Positions 22,740 to 34,449 of a DNA stretch of 64,000 nucleotides are shown here, piece after piece. The stretch lies in NCBI GenBank assembly GCA_039707655.1, contig CM077672.1:193296037-193360036 (forward strand). The letters are read 5' to 3'. Position 1 is the stretch's first letter; each line of letters begins with the position of its first letter. Below the pieces are notes generated by a model. The model made no database searches. It saw only the letters and a list, made by a program, of their open reading frames with translations, and was not told where the DNA came from. The translations under genes and the position numbers were made by a program. The DNA is from Elymus sibiricus. Its lineage: Eukaryota > Streptophyta > Magnoliopsida > Poales > Poaceae.

Positions 22740-25505
22740 ATGGCGAGTGTCCCAGGCTCTTCCTCATGCCCTCATGGCCTCCGTCAAGGTGATTGGGCGA
22801 GCTGCTCCGTATCCCTCATGCGTTTACGCAGGCTCGAGATGCAGGGATATCTCCCTGCTTCAGATCTCGCATCCACCCGTCCCGGATTAACTTCCGCAGA
22901 CGGGGAGGCCCTCGCAGAGAACTTTCCTTCCCCCCACGGGGAGGAAAGGGTGTGCTTCGTGCCCTTCCTCTTGCGAGGGATGGGTTTCTCCATTCATCCT
23001 TTTTTGAGGGGTCTACTAGAGTTTTACGGGATTCAACTCCACCACCTTACCCCAGGGTCGATCCTTCATATATCGGGCTTCGTCGCTCTCTGCGAGATGT
23101 TCCTGGGCTGTGAGGCCCACTTCGAGTTGTGGAGGAAGTTCATCTGCCTCGTCACCCGCACCCGAGGAGGGACAATCTACGAGGTCGGCGGCGCCGAAGT
23201 ATGGCGTATCGCCAGAACCGGATACCCCGTTGGGACTCCGAAGAAAGATGCCGAAGAGTGGACTTCGGAATGGTTTTATATCGAAGACGCCCCCCTGTTT
23301 GATCCAGTCCGGAGGGGGCTGCCCGAATTCTCATTGGTCCCTCCGAAGAAGCGGTTCAACTGGCGCCCGAAGAGTCCTTCTCAAGAGGAAAGCGCCAAAG
23401 TAACTTGGCTGGCCGCTCAAGTGAGGTGGCTAGCCCACAACGGGCTAACCGTTATTGACGTGATGGCCACAACCATTGCTCGGTGCGTCCAACCTCTCCA
23501 ACAGAGAATACACCCGCTTTGGTGTTACAACGGGGAAGATGATGCAACCCGGTACACATGGATGGGACCTGCCGACCAGGCGGCGATGGCGGCCATACTG
23601 GCCGATCTCTTCAAGGGAGAGGAGCAGGAATTTGCTTGGTTAAAGCCCAAGGAAGGTTTCTCAAGCTACAAACCCATTGAAATGGTGAGCCCGACCACAT
23701 TTTATAGTTCGGACGGCATCCCAAATTTTTTCTTAACCAGATTCCTATCATGTCCGAACAGAACTGGAGGCGCTGGATCGAGACAGTGAGCTGCCCTGCT
23801 CCTCAACCGGAGAATTACTCTCGTGACGATGATCCTGGGTTCCATGATGACCCTGAAACATCGATTAATTTCGAGGAGGGGGTCTTCTACCAAGAGAGCC
23901 TCGATGGTTCTAAGGTGGCCCTTTTGGCCGATCATCCTGGGGCGCTTCCCTCCTCCGCTGTAAGTGGCCAATGGGCTTCCTCTCGAAAGAAACACTCAGC
24001 CACTGCTGCCCTGAATACACTGACACCTACTCCCAAGGGCCGCCGCATGACGCGCCGAACCGCCGCAAGAGCGGCACCAGCGGGAGCTACATCATCTGCG
24101 CCCCACCCGAAGAGGTAACACATCCGCCGTACCGTCATAGCCTCTATCTTCGACATCCACCGAATATGCCAATTTTTCTCCACGGTGTCCTGTAGACGAT
24201 ATGTGGAACCACCCTTGGCTGGGGATGTTGAAGAGGCGCCGAGGGGTGCCTCCAACCCGAGGTCGCCAGCTGTAGCCGGAGTTACTCCGGGAGTCCCTGC
24301 TGAGGACCAACATCCCGAGGACTCAGGTGGCGTCTCGGTCACTAACTCTGAGGTTGAAAGTGTGATGAATCATCGGCGGCATAAGGCGTCACTTCGGCAC
24401 TCCGCGTTGTCGGATCAGGAGTTTAATGCCCTTAGTTCGGTAGACACGTACCTTGGCGCTGCCCGAATGGGACTTGAAGGGGCCGTAAAGCTCATGTCTG
24501 CTAATGTGCAGGTATGGTATTTGTTTTGACAACTAGTATCTAACCCAGTAGCCCCCGAGCCTTGATTTGGGTGGGACGGCCAAATTAAGGGTCTGATATT
24601 TTTAATGCCATGCTATTGTGCAGACTGTTCGGGAGCAAAACAAAAAGCTGTCCGAAGACCTTAAGCTGGCGCCAACAGAGTTAGAATCTATGAAAGCCGA
24701 GCTAGAGGGTGTAAAGAAATTCACCAGAGAGGCACATGGTAAGTGCCGAACTCAAAAGTTGTTTAAAAATTTGATGGAACACCTCTGCTAATGAAAGATG
24801 ATTCCATAGCAGCCGAGTCGATAAATCAGCTGCGGAAGGATCTGGATATTGCCAGAGAAGCTCAAAGGTATGCGGAGTCACAGCAAGAGGCTGGCTACCG
24901 GGTGCTTTCCCGAAGTTATGAGGAGAGGGATAAGCTGAAGGCGGAAGGCGACCAACAGGCGCGAGAAATCAAAAGTTTGAAAACTCAACTGTCCCTATCC
25001 CAAGAGGAGAACTAGAGACTGAAAGCGGGCATGTTCGGTGAGTGCGACCCAGTATTTTCAGTTCATAAACTGTACGTAGTAGACAGTAATATGAACAATG
25101 CCGCGTCTCATTGTAGTTCTTCTAACCGGACGCCACGAAGAGGAGGCCGACTCTTTTGGGCAGGACTTGCTGAAGGAGCTATCCGCCGTGCACGAGCGGG
25201 CCCGAAAGGCCATGAAGAGCATGTGCAAAGCATTGTGGCCTGGTGAGGTGGCTCTGGAAGGGATGGCCGAACTCACAAATCGATTCAAAGGAGCTCGGCG
25301 CCGCTTTGAGCTATGGAAAACATCATCTTGTTGTGAAGGAGCACGGGAAGCCTGGGCGATGATCAAGACCCGCTTCACTAAGCTGGAACCGGAGCATTTA
25401 GCGAGGGTTGGGCCAGTAGGGCCAGATGGACAGGAAGTGCCCGTGCATCTGGATATGACCAGGTTATGCCCGCAGCTCGACTGTCCCAAGCAGATTGTGC
25501 TCTAG
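22740..25505 (+). CDS. Spliced antisense gene of G1 (gypsy-associated Transposase_28-like domain plus coiled coil)
   Basis: The gene runs opposite to gag-pol, between integrase and the 3' LTR. The first exon (from ATG 22740 to about 23684-23745) encodes a globular domain with landmarks FVPFLLRGMGFSIHPFLRG, LLEFYGIQLHHLTPGSILHI and GGAEVWRIARTGYPVGTPKK. This matches the 'putative gypsy type transposon' family I know as PF04195. The next part opens with MSEQNWRRWIETV (from 23750), reached by an intron or a 1-nt frameshift. Further exons follow at consensus GT-AG sites: to 24115, 24196-24511, 24624-24738, 24810-25037 and 25117-25505. Exons 4 and 5 form a charged coiled coil. An in-frame TAG at 25014 shows decay. 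Its function is unknown; extra antisense ORFs are known from Tat-lineage elements. Confidence 0.7.
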
Positions 25506-26369
25506 AGACCATAATAGATGGTCTTGATCAAGATTAACAGGTTGATTCTATGTATCTATGTACTTTACATCAAGTAGTCTCCAAACCGTGCATAGAACGT
25601 TGTCTTAACCAGCCATCGGCTTTCGCCTCCTCGGCCAGAAGCCGAGGAGTGTTTCCTACTGTGTGATCCAAAAACACCGGAAACACTTCGGAGAACGAGG
25701 CAATCCGGCCATGTGGTGCAAACAGACAAAAACGTGCTCGGGGAGTTATGTTATATTACTGTGTAACGTAAGAAACATCTTCCGACGAAAATAGTTCCGC
25801 TATGGGTCCCTTTCGTCGGGTTACCACGTTAGCCATGGATGCATAACCGAATACCCGAAGTAGACGGGGATGGTTACTTCAGGAAAATACCTCGGAAACT
25901 TGGCGATAGGTACCAATTATTTTCACTTCCCCCGTGGCCGACCAATTGTGTTCTTAAGAACGCTAGCTTTTGGCTTCACCCGTCTGAGGTACGTACCCGG
26001 GAAATCCGGACATAACAATCACAAAGGTGCTCCCTTTACTCCCTAGTCGAACAATCGGGAACGTAGGGGGTAAACACAGGAGCGAGGCAACCCAGCTTGG
26101 CCAAATCTTAAGTCAAATTGATGCATATAGTGGCTTTAAAACGATGCAGGAAGGTTGCAAACTCGTAAAAGACGGATGGTTGCATAAATAAAATATGATT
26201 GGCTCCGTAAAAGAAGCCCCCAGGTAACAGCGTGTGGTACATTCAAAGATGTTTGCCAAAGAAAAACTTAACGGAGTTCGGCATATCCGAACACAACCCG
26301 GGAGAGACTATTGACTAGAAAAAGATATAAATCCTAGAAGGATAAACTGAACAAGGTAAGGTCGCGGAG
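25506..26369. other. Non-coding spacer of G1 between the convergent antisense gene and integrase
   Basis: No credible frame on either strand. It is where transcripts from the two directions would terminate or overlap. Confidence 0.5.
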
Positions 26370-27815
26370 CTAGCCGTAGAAACGTCGTAGCCGAGCTGCG
26401 TTCCAAGGGTTTGGTTCGAGGCGGTCGTCCTTTGGGTCGCGGAGACGGTATGCTCCGCCCGTGAGTACTTCATCGATTATGAAGGGCCCCTCCCATTTGG
26501 GCGACAGCTTATGCTTCTGCTTCTCCGGGAGGCGCATGACTAGATCGCCGACGTTGTAGGCCTTCGCCCGTACTTTCCTGCTCTGATAACGTCTGGCCTG
26601 TTGCTGATAAAAAGCAGAACGATCCCGAGCTATGTCACACTCGCCCTCCAGGGCGTCCAGGTCATCTTGCCGATCCAGCTCGGCCTCCTTTTCTTCATAC
26701 ATACGCACCCGAGGGGCGTCATGAATAAGGTCGCTGGGGAGGACGGCTTCTGCCCCATACACCATGAAGAACGGTGTGTAGCCCGTGGATCGATTAGGAG
26801 TGGTGCGTAGGCCCCACAGTACGGAGTCAAGATCCTCGACCCAATGGCAGTCGGATTCTTTTAAAGATCGGACGAGACGGGGTTTGATGCCGCTCAAGAT
26901 CAGTCCATTAGCTCTCTCGACATGTCCATTAGACTGTGGGTGATACACCGAGGCGTAGTCGAGCTTAATGCCTAAATTAGCGCACCAGTCTTTGACTTCC
27001 TGGGCGGTAAAATTGGATCCGTTGTCCATTATTATGCTATGGGGGACACCGTAACGGTGTACGACGCCAGATATAAAATCGATGACCGGCTTAGACTTGG
27101 CTGAAGTTACCGGTTTTGCCTCAATCCATTTAGTAAATTTATCTACCATGATGAGTAGATATTTCTTTTTCTTGGTCCCCCCTTTAAGTGGTCCGACCAT
27201 GTCCAGCCCCCAGACCGGAAAAGGCCAAGTAATCGGTATCGTCCGAAGGGCCGTGGGGGGCATATGGCTCTGATTGGCGAAGAGCTGGCATCCAACGCAA
27301 TGTTGGACCAATGTTTGGGCGTCTGTTCGGGCAGTGGGCCAGAAGAACCCTGCTCGGAAAGCCTTGCTGACCAAGGCCCGAGCTGCCGCGTGGTGACCGC
27401 CCATGCCAGCGTGAATCTCGGCCAGGAGCTGCCTTCCCTCCTCTTCGGATATACATCTCTGGAGGACGCCAGTAGCGCTTTTCTTATATAATTCTCCCTC
27501 GTGGACTTTATAGGCTTTAGATCGTCGAATGATACGCCTTGCCTCGGTCTGGTCGGCCGGTAATTCTTGGCGGAGGAGGTAGGCGAGGAAGGGCTTGGTC
27601 CATGGCGCGATTACCGCCATGACTTCGTGAGCCGAAGATGTCATTTCAATTGCCGAGCCCCCGATAATTCCTTCGTCTGGTTCGATAGGCGGAGGGACGA
27701 GCTGTCCTGAGGTATTGGATTCCGAGCCCTGGGCATCCTCCTGCCACACCACGGACGGCTTGAAGAGTCGTTCTAAAAAGGTGTTCTCAGGGACACGGTC
27801 ACACTTGGCGCCCAT
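26370..27815 (-). CDS. G1 integrase (C-terminal part of pol)
   Basis: The 481-codon frame starts inside the second RNase H tail. It contains the HHCC zinc-binding region (HAGMGGHHAAARAL ... HCVGCQLF, about residues 135-180). The DDE core follows: WGLDMVGPLKGG, then IIMDNGSNFT, then YHPQSNGHVERANG. Near the end are a GPFIIDEVL segment and a normal stop at 26370. It would insert cDNA into the genome as part of the Gag-Pol product. The reading frame is intact here although upstream pol is broken. Confidence 0.9.
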   Translation of the reverse strand: MGAKCDRVPENTFLERLFKPSVVWQEDAQGSESNTSGQLVPPPIEPDEGIIGGSAIEMTSSAHEVMAVIAPWTKPFLAYLLRQELPADQTEARRIIRRSKAYKVHEGELYKKSATGVLQRCISEEEGRQLLAEIHAGMGGHHAAARALVSKAFRAGFFWPTARTDAQTLVQHCVGCQLFANQSHMPPTALRTIPITWPFPVWGLDMVGPLKGGTKKKKYLLIMVDKFTKWIEAKPVTSAKSKPVIDFISGVVHRYGVPHSIIMDNGSNFTAQEVKDWCANLGIKLDYASVYHPQSNGHVERANGLILSGIKPRLVRSLKESDCHWVEDLDSVLWGLRTTPNRSTGYTPFFMVYGAEAVLPSDLIHDAPRVRMYEEKEAELDRQDDLDALEGECDIARDRSAFYQQQARRYQSRKVRAKAYNVGDLVMRLPEKQKHKLSPKWEGPFIIDEVLTGGAYRLRDPKDDRLEPNPWNAARLRRFYG

Positions 27816-28687
27816 TTGAGCAAGGATATCGGCAGCTTGATTGCTATCTCTAGGTATATCGTGAAATTCCAGTCATTCAAAGCGGGCAGAAATTTTTAGG
27901 ACGGCGTTGCGGTATGCTGTCATTTTCGGGTCTTTTGCGTCGAATTCGCCGTTGACTTGAGAGATGGCGAGATTAGAATCTCCCCGTACCTCGAGCCGAT
28001 GTATGCCCATTGACACCGCAATCCGAAGTCCATGTAGCAGAGCCTCGTATTCGGCTGCGTTGTTGGAGTCGGTGTACATGATCTGGAGTATGTACCGAAT
28101 ATTGTCGCCAGTGGGGGATGTGAGGACGACTCCAGCCCCTAGCCCGGCGAGCATTTTGGATCCGTCGAAGTACATCGTCCAATGCGAGTATGTACTGTAC
28201 TCCCTAGGAGTTCGGCTTCCATCCATTCCGCCACGAAATCAGCCAAAACCTGAGATTTAATAGCTCGGCGTGGTCTATATATGATTTCGAAGGGGAGGAG
28301 CTCTATAGCCCATTTTGCTATGCGGCCGGTGGCGTCTCGATTGTTGATTATGTCATTCAGTGGTACTTCGGATGCCATCGTAACCGAGCACTCCTGGAAG
28401 TAATGGCGGAGTTTTCGGGATGCCATGAAAACTGCGTAGGCGATCTTTTGATAATGCGGGTACCTCGTTTTACACGGGGTGAGCACTTCAGATACGTAGT
28501 ACACATGTTTCTGCACCTAGAGCTTGTGACCGTCTGCCTCTCGTTCGACAACGAGAACCGCGCTGACCACCTGATTCGTGGCCGAGATATATAGCAGCAT
28601 TGGCTCGCCCGGGCTGGGTGCTGTCAAGATCGGGTTGCTGGCCAGTAGAGTTTTTATTTCTTCGAGTGCTGCCACCGCTTCACTGGT
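27816..28687 (-). pseudogene. G1 RNase H region, two domains, interrupted
   Basis: The RT-linked RNase H remnant (KTRYPHYQKIAYAV, RKLRHYF) is followed by a connection with INNRDATGRIAKWAIELLPF. A second, plant-type RNase H begins YFDGSKMLAGLGAG, with AAEYEALLHGLR and VRGDSNLAI. The pair of RNase H domains is typical of the Tat lineage. Stops separate the pieces, for example near 28527, about 28230 and 27872. Confidence 0.75.
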
Positions 28688-29550
28688 CTATTCAAAGTTC
28701 TTTGTCCGTTTGAGCAATTTATATAGTGGTAAGGCTTTTTCTCCGAGGCGTGAGATGAAGCGGCTTAGGGCTGCAATAGTGCCGGCAAGTTTCTGGACGT
28801 GTTTGAGCTCAGTGGGGATAGCCAGCTCGGACAGTGCCCGTATTTTCGCTGGGTTGGCTTCTATTCCTCGATGGGAAACGATGAATCCGAGCAGCTTACC
28901 GGCCGGCACTCCGAAGACGCACTTTTGCGGATTGAGCCGTATATCGAAAGTCTGAAGACTATCAAAGGTTTGCCGGAGATCGTCCACCAGCTGGCTGACG
29001 CGTTTGGTTTTGATGACCACGTCGTCCACATATGCTTCGACTGTTTTGCCGATTTGTTTTCCAAACATGTTTGAATCATGCGCTGCTATGTAGCCCTTGC
29101 GTTCTTTAATCCGAAGGGCATTGTGTTGAAACAGAATGGCCCATAAGGAGTGATGAATGCAGTGGCCGCTTGGTCAGACTCCTTCATTTTAATTTGATGG
29201 TATCCGGAGTAAGCGTCGAGAAAACACAGTGAGTCATGCCCGGCGGTGGCATCTATGATCTGGTCTATGCGGGGCAAGGGGAAAGGATCCTTGGGGCAGG
29301 CCTTGTTTAAATCCTTGAAATCGACACACAACTGCCAGGACTTATCCTTCTTTGGTACCATGACCAGATTGGCCAACCATTCTGGATGTTTGATGTCCCG
29401 GATGAATCCGGCTTCGAGCAACTTTGCCAGTTCCTCGCCCATAGCCTGACGCTTGGGTTCGGAAAACCGACGCAGAGTCTGTTTGACTGGCTTGAAACCC
29501 TTAATGATGTTCAAGCTGTGCTCAGCTAATCTACGCGGGATCCCTGGCAT
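28688..29550 (-). pseudogene. G1 reverse transcriptase, frameshifted
   Basis: The first open part (29550-29086) has the fingers and palm motifs WLANLVMVPKKDKSWQLCVD, FLDAYSGYHQI and MPFGLKNARAT. The second (29068-28688) has the catalytic YVDDVV and LGFIVSHRGIEANP. The frame changes at about 29085 immediately after GLKNARAT, a conserved motif where the next residues should be contiguous, so one base has been lost. It would copy element RNA to DNA. Confidence 0.9.
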
Positions 29551-29562
29551 GTCTGACGGGTG

Positions 29563-30222
29563 CTAGGCGAAAATATCCCAGTTTTCATGCAAGAATTTAC
29601 GCAGCTCTTCATCGACCGCGGGGTCCAGCTGAGCTCCAATGGACGCCGTCTTGTTGGGATCTGTTGGGTGCACTTGGAATTTGACTATTTCATCCGCTGG
29701 TTTGAAGGACGTGGATTTGGGCCTTTTGTCGAGGATTACGTCGTCCTTATCCACCGTTGAGCGGAGCGCGGTCAGTTCTTCAGCTGCGAGGGCTTCAGAC
29801 AAGGCTTCGAGGGCGAGGGATGCTGTTTTGTTCTCGGCCCGAAGAGCTCTGTCTGGATCACTTATTATTGTGATCATGCCGTTTGGCCCTGGCATTTTAA
29901 GCTTCATGTACCCATAGTGTGGGACTGCATGGAATCGTGCGAAGGCATCGCGCCCAAATAAGGCATGGTAGCCACTGCGGAAGGGCACGATGTGGAAAAG
30001 CAGTTCTTCGGATCGGTAGTTCTCGGGAGTTCCAAAGACCACATCAAGAGCTATTCGGCCAGTAGAACACGCCTCCTTTCCGGGGATGATACCCCGAATG
30101 GTGGTGTGACTTTGCTCGATGCGGGATCTGTCAAACTGCATTTTGTCCAAGGTGTCCTCGTAAATGAGGTTTAGCCCGCTACCGCCGTCCATTAACACCT
30201 TTTGGAGTCGGAATCCATCCAC
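29563..30222 (-). CDS. G1 aspartic protease region
   Basis: This 219-codon frame holds VLMDGGSGLNLIY (active-site D-G-G form), then FHAVPHYGYMKLKMPGP and the conserved ALFGRDAF end of the protease fold. The linker to RT follows. It would process Gag-Pol. It is separated from gag and RT by stops, for example TAG near 29562. Confidence 0.8.
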   Translation of the reverse strand: MDGFRLQKVLMDGGSGLNLIYEDTLDKMQFDRSRIEQSHTTIRGIIPGKEACSTGRIALDVVFGTPENYRSEELLFHIVPFRSGYHALFGRDAFARFHAVPHYGYMKLKMPGPNGMITIISDPDRALRAENKTASLALEALSEALAAEELTALRSTVDKDDVILDKRPKSTSFKPADEIVKFQVHPTDPNKTASIGAQLDPAVDEELRKFLHENWDIFA

Positions 30223-30401
30223 TATGGGATCAAGGACAAGGGCGGCAGCAGCTCGAGTAGGGCAGGACCTCGGCTGGTCTTGTTCACTAAAAGTGATGGG
30301 TGTGTCTGTCCATGAGTCTGTCTATGCCACGTGGTGAATTTGAGCGAGCTCTCGAAGGGCTCTCTTCCTCTGATTCTTCGAGGAATGCGTCTCGTAGATT
30401 G

Positions 30402-31887
30402 TTAAGATTTCGGCGTCATCATCAAAGGGCGTTGCTGGACTTTTACTTGAGTACGGGCCTCCGAGGATGACTTCGCCGCTCTTGGCGACTTGCCTGACCA
30501 CCCAGCAAGCTCGAAGGCTGTGGGTTGGGTTTGTGTTGAGGAGGACGGAGTGTATGGGGCATGGTTTATCCAGCAGTTCGTCAAGGACCGTTCTGGATCT
30601 TGTCAGGGGTTTCGTCCTTTTCTCGGATGGCTCGTGTTGGGGTGTCCGGCGAGGGTGTGCGCGTTTTGCCCGAGCTCGGTTTGGTTCCTGTGTATGGATT
30701 GACTCCGTTTGCTCGAGTTGTGCCTACCAAGCATACTCCATGGCGCAGTATTTGGACACCAGATCCGATAAATCGGAGAAATTTTGGATGTGGCGGCGGG
30801 CGAGGGCGTTTAAGACGCCCTCGTCTCAGTAGTTCTGTCGGAAGATCTCCAGAATGTCCTTGTTGCAGCTGTCTGTCATCTTGTTTTTGACGATAAGGAA
30901 TCTGGCCCAGAAGTGCCGAACTATCTCTCAGGGCTGCTGCTTTACGTACATTAGGTCCCATATGTCGGGCCGTCCTGAGTTATCTGGACAGTACTCAGCG
31001 TGGGGGGTGGGCGGGATAAAAAATTTGATCCCAGCAGAGTGTGAGTCCGGAGTTTTGGCGGCTGCGTCCTGGATTGACATGGAATCCAATGCGCCAAGCT
31101 CTGGATAATTGGCCGGGCGCGGGTGCGTGGATCCGGAATTGCATGCCGAACCAGACTTCGGACCTAAACCCTCTCCGGAACGGAGTTCGGCTGCCGAGCT
31201 GGGGGATGAAGCCTGCTGGTCGGGAACTTGCACCTCATGCGCTTCCGATTTTGAGGGAAGGGGTGAGCCCTCCGTGGGGCCTTCGATAGTGGCGATCAAG
31301 TGAGTAGTGGCAGGGGCGTGAATTTCCCTATCGTCGGGTTTAAGCCCGATCTGGTCATAGACCGAGGACTGGCCATCGGTGATTCCAAGGGCCTGGATCC
31401 GATCTAGTATCCCGTTTAATAACGAGAGATCGGTCGGGTCCAAGCTCTGGCAGTTCGCGGGGTCAACCCGCAATATGGCCGTGACGGGGGCGTCTGAACC
31501 CACCCCGTAGTCATGTTCGGCCGGGGCTGATCTTTGGCAGCCGAGCGCGGAGATTAGGTCCGGGCTCAAGGCTGGATCCGCAGCGGCGGCCGTCTCGGTA
31601 GTGGGGTTGGCCGTACTCGAAGTCGGTGCTTCAGGATTTGTGGGTCCTTCAGGCGAGGCTGAGGACCCCGTGAGGATAAGATCTCCCCGGGAGTCGGCGA
31701 CGAACTCTAAGTTTCCGAACCTGATCTCTTGGTCGGGGGTGAAGCTGTCGACCCGGCCAAGGTGACCGGCTGGATCGGCATGTAGCATGACGCTACCGAA
31801 CGCGAAGAGCTGGCCGGGAACGAAAGCGTCCCCGCGGCTAGCGCTGTTGCTGATGACTAGGCGAGCCATTGATCCTTGATGACCCAT
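30402..31887 (-). pseudogene. G1 gag, interrupted
   Basis: The likely start is the ATG at 31887 (MGHQGSMARLVISNS), 7 bp after the PBS region. An open frame runs to 30928 and then stops. Downstream pieces in changed frames carry the capsid-like FSDLSDLVSKYCAMEYAWKA motif near 30730-30790. The N-terminal half is Pro/Ser/Ala-rich. Function: packaging of element RNA into virus-like particles. Multiple stops make it inactive. Confidence 0.65.
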
Positions 31888-31894
31888 GGCGGAA

Positions 31895-31913
31895 CTCTCA
31901 ATGAAAGCACCAA
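31895..31913 (-). other. G1 primer binding region
   Basis: Directly after the 5' LTR on the minus strand comes TTGGTGCTTTCATTGAGAG, a leader common in Triticeae gypsy elements. I could not match it to a specific tRNA with certainty. Confidence 0.5.
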
Positions 31914-32400
31914 TGTCGGTACCAAAACCGGCAGATCTCGGGTAGGGGATCCGAACTGTAGGTCTAGGAATCAATGGGTAACAGGGAACGTAGAGACAAC
32001 AATTTACCCAGGTTTGGGCCCTCTCGAAGAGGTAATACTCTACGTCCTGCTTGATTGTATTGATATGTTTGTATGAAGGTTACAGAGTTGATCTACCTCG
32101 AGATCGGATGGGCTAAACCCTAGGCAATGGATATAATCCTCCCCTACGGACTAAACCCTCTGGTTTATATAGACACCAGAGGGTCCTAGGGTTACATATA
32201 GTCGGTTACCATCGGGGGATAAACATGCCGGCCACGCCAATTATTCCTTGGAGGAGATGCCAAGTCTTCGGAGGTTTCCTTCTGATACACGGGGTCGCCC
32301 ACAATCCGGCCTTCCATCTACGAGTAGAGAGCGACCCATCAGCCCGGCCCACGAGAGATAGGCCGGCAGCCCGAGTACCCCCTAGTCCGGGACACCCTCA
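31914..32400 (-). mobile_element. G1 5' LTR
   Basis: It is 487 bp, the same length as the partner LTR, with TG...CA ends. The inverted-repeat TATA region lies at 32155-32184. Confidence 0.9.
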
Positions 32401-33663
32401 CAAGGATCTTTGCTTTCCTTGATGAAATCAAATTTATTTGACCATTTCATCAGAACAATGATTTCAACTCCATTATGCTTGCTTCAGTCCATTATAGGAT
32501 CTCTTGAAGTTTGCACACTTACTAGCATCCTCTGGATTGACAAAATTACCTTGGACCGTATCACAGATACAACCTTGGTTCTATTTCCATCTCATGGAAA
32601 TCATTTTTACATTCATCTATTATATCTCATAATTGAAATATTTATTAATTGCTACTTTCACCCGAACTGACATTAAGTATTGCTATGATGAGACAATCTC
32701 GTCATAGTTAATTCCTTGATCTTCTCATAAACTATTTGTAACAAGTCAAACATTATAAAACATTTTTATCTTTGTCAGTTTATAGATCCAATACTATACT
32801 TTAGACTTTAAGTCTTCTGGAGGGTCCATCAAGTTCTAAACTTGAATTATGTATATGGATAATATCTCAGATTATTTCGGCATATAGCCAATTTTGGAGT
32901 TAGGGCCCATCAACGCTTCTCTGTGTACTATAGGTTCATTGTTTGTTCAACAATATCTCGTTTGCACACCGTGAAGGTTTGCACGAGTTTTCCCAACCTA
33001 TATAGTTCAGCTGAAAGTTCGACCGAAGTTTCTACATCTTATGTAGAGGCTTCTGTATCAGTCGTGGTAGGAAATTCTAGAACCAATTCTAGCGTTTCTT
33101 TTCCTTGACCTGATCACGAAGGTTCTGAAATCTCGTCGAGTTGCACCGTCCTCCCACTCACTATTTTGCAGAAAAGTTTTCTTCAAAATTTTCCGCACTA
33201 TGTGGCAAAACACTTTGCCTCCGCGCAGTGATAGAGGAATACCCAACTATTTGGGATAACCTACAAAGTAGCACTTTATCTGACTTGGGACATAAACGCA
33301 TAAACACTTTTACTTATGTCTTATATTCCCAAATGTCAACAAAAGACCAAATGGTTTGGCATAGCATATCTTATATGGCGTCATTTCGACAGATTTGATG
33401 GCGCTCTTTTTAGTGTAAAAGCCATAGTCTCTAAAGCATCATATTAAAAGTATAATGGCAAATAGTTTTAATGTCATCTTTGATCTCACCATGTCATACA
33501 TGGTTCGATTACATCTACTCAGACACACCACTCACAGTGGTGTCCCGGGAGGTGCAAGTTAAGAAAATCTTTTTATAACTCATCAGACAATCACTAAACT
33601 TGTAACTCAAAATATTCTTTTGTCTAATCTAATTGCAGAAACATATTTTTTCTTGTTACAATA
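32401..33663 (-). mobile_element. Angela-like internal region, continued
   Basis: The copia-type internal DNA broken by G1 resumes here. It has no long frame and many stops. It ends exactly where the CACTA-type terminus begins at 33664; the 5' part and 5' LTR of this element are not in the window. Confidence 0.65.
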
Positions 33664-33821
33664 CACTACTGCAGGAAGGTCCTAAGATGACACATGTATA
33701 GGAGACCAATCGACCAAACTATGTGCGATGCAAGAATCGAAAACGGTATGGTAATAAAACGTCACCAATAAAACAAACTGTGTGCGATGGCGGATCCATC
33801 AAATACGATTCAGAAAAGAGT

Positions 33822-34075
33822 TGCGTGTGCGATATATGGCATACAGTTGATCCATACAAACTGTTTGCGATGAGCCAAAACAACAAAAACGGTTAGCCAG
33901 ATCAAGGTGTGTGCGATAGACGGCATACATGTCACTCGGGTGAACTGTTTGCGATGAGCAAAAACAACAGAAACGGTTAGATAGATCAAGGTGTGTGCGA
34001 TAGACGGCATACAGGTCACTCGGATGAACTGTTTGCGATGATCCAAAATAACACAAATGATTCGGCTTAAGAAGA
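33822..34075 (+). repeat. Subterminal tandem repeats, about 84 bp, three copies
   Basis: Units start GTGTGCGATAnANGGCATAC at 33822, 33906 and 33990. Each contains GAACTGTTTGCGATGA or AAACTGTTTGCGATGA followed by an A-rich ACAAAAACGG part. Inverted counterparts lie at about 57890-58120. In CACTA elements such subterminal repeats are transposase binding sites; that role here is inference. Confidence 0.75.
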
Positions 34076-34449
34076 TGTATGTGACATCCAGCAAATAGTT
34101 CAGTAATCAGAATTGTGTGGGAAGACCAAAAATAACACAGATGATTCCTGCTAATAAGCTGTGTGTGTTATGGGAAAACGCTTGTCGGCAAACAATTGTC
34201 AGCGATTGATGAAATCATCACCGACGATTTATGTAGTTTAATCCGTATGCGATGTGATTTGCTCAGCCTACGCAACATCTATGCTCTGTCTACAGAACAA
34301 CAACATATATACTTATAACAACATGATTGCATAACCAAAATAAACATCCAATTACATAACTGACTATAGATAACATTTGCACACCTAAGTAAACAATTAC
34401 ATGCATAATAAACTAGGAGAAACAATCATCAAATCATCTACTTCTTATT

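Larger units (their letters stand above)
21866..32400 (-). mobile_element. Ty3/gypsy element G1 (Tat-type, degenerate), complete with both LTRs
   Basis: Two 487-bp LTRs flank 9.56 kb. On the minus strand the order is 5' LTR, PBS, gag, protease, RT, RNase H, second RNase H, integrase, spacer, antisense gene, PPT, 3' LTR. It sits inside Angela-like internal DNA that resumes on both sides. The flanking 5-mers are CAAGC and CAAGG, a TSD with one mismatch. The LTRs differ at about 14 of 487 positions by eye, about 1.1 My at 1.3e-8 substitutions per site per year. Gag and pol carry several stops and frameshifts, so it is not autonomous. Confidence 0.9.
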
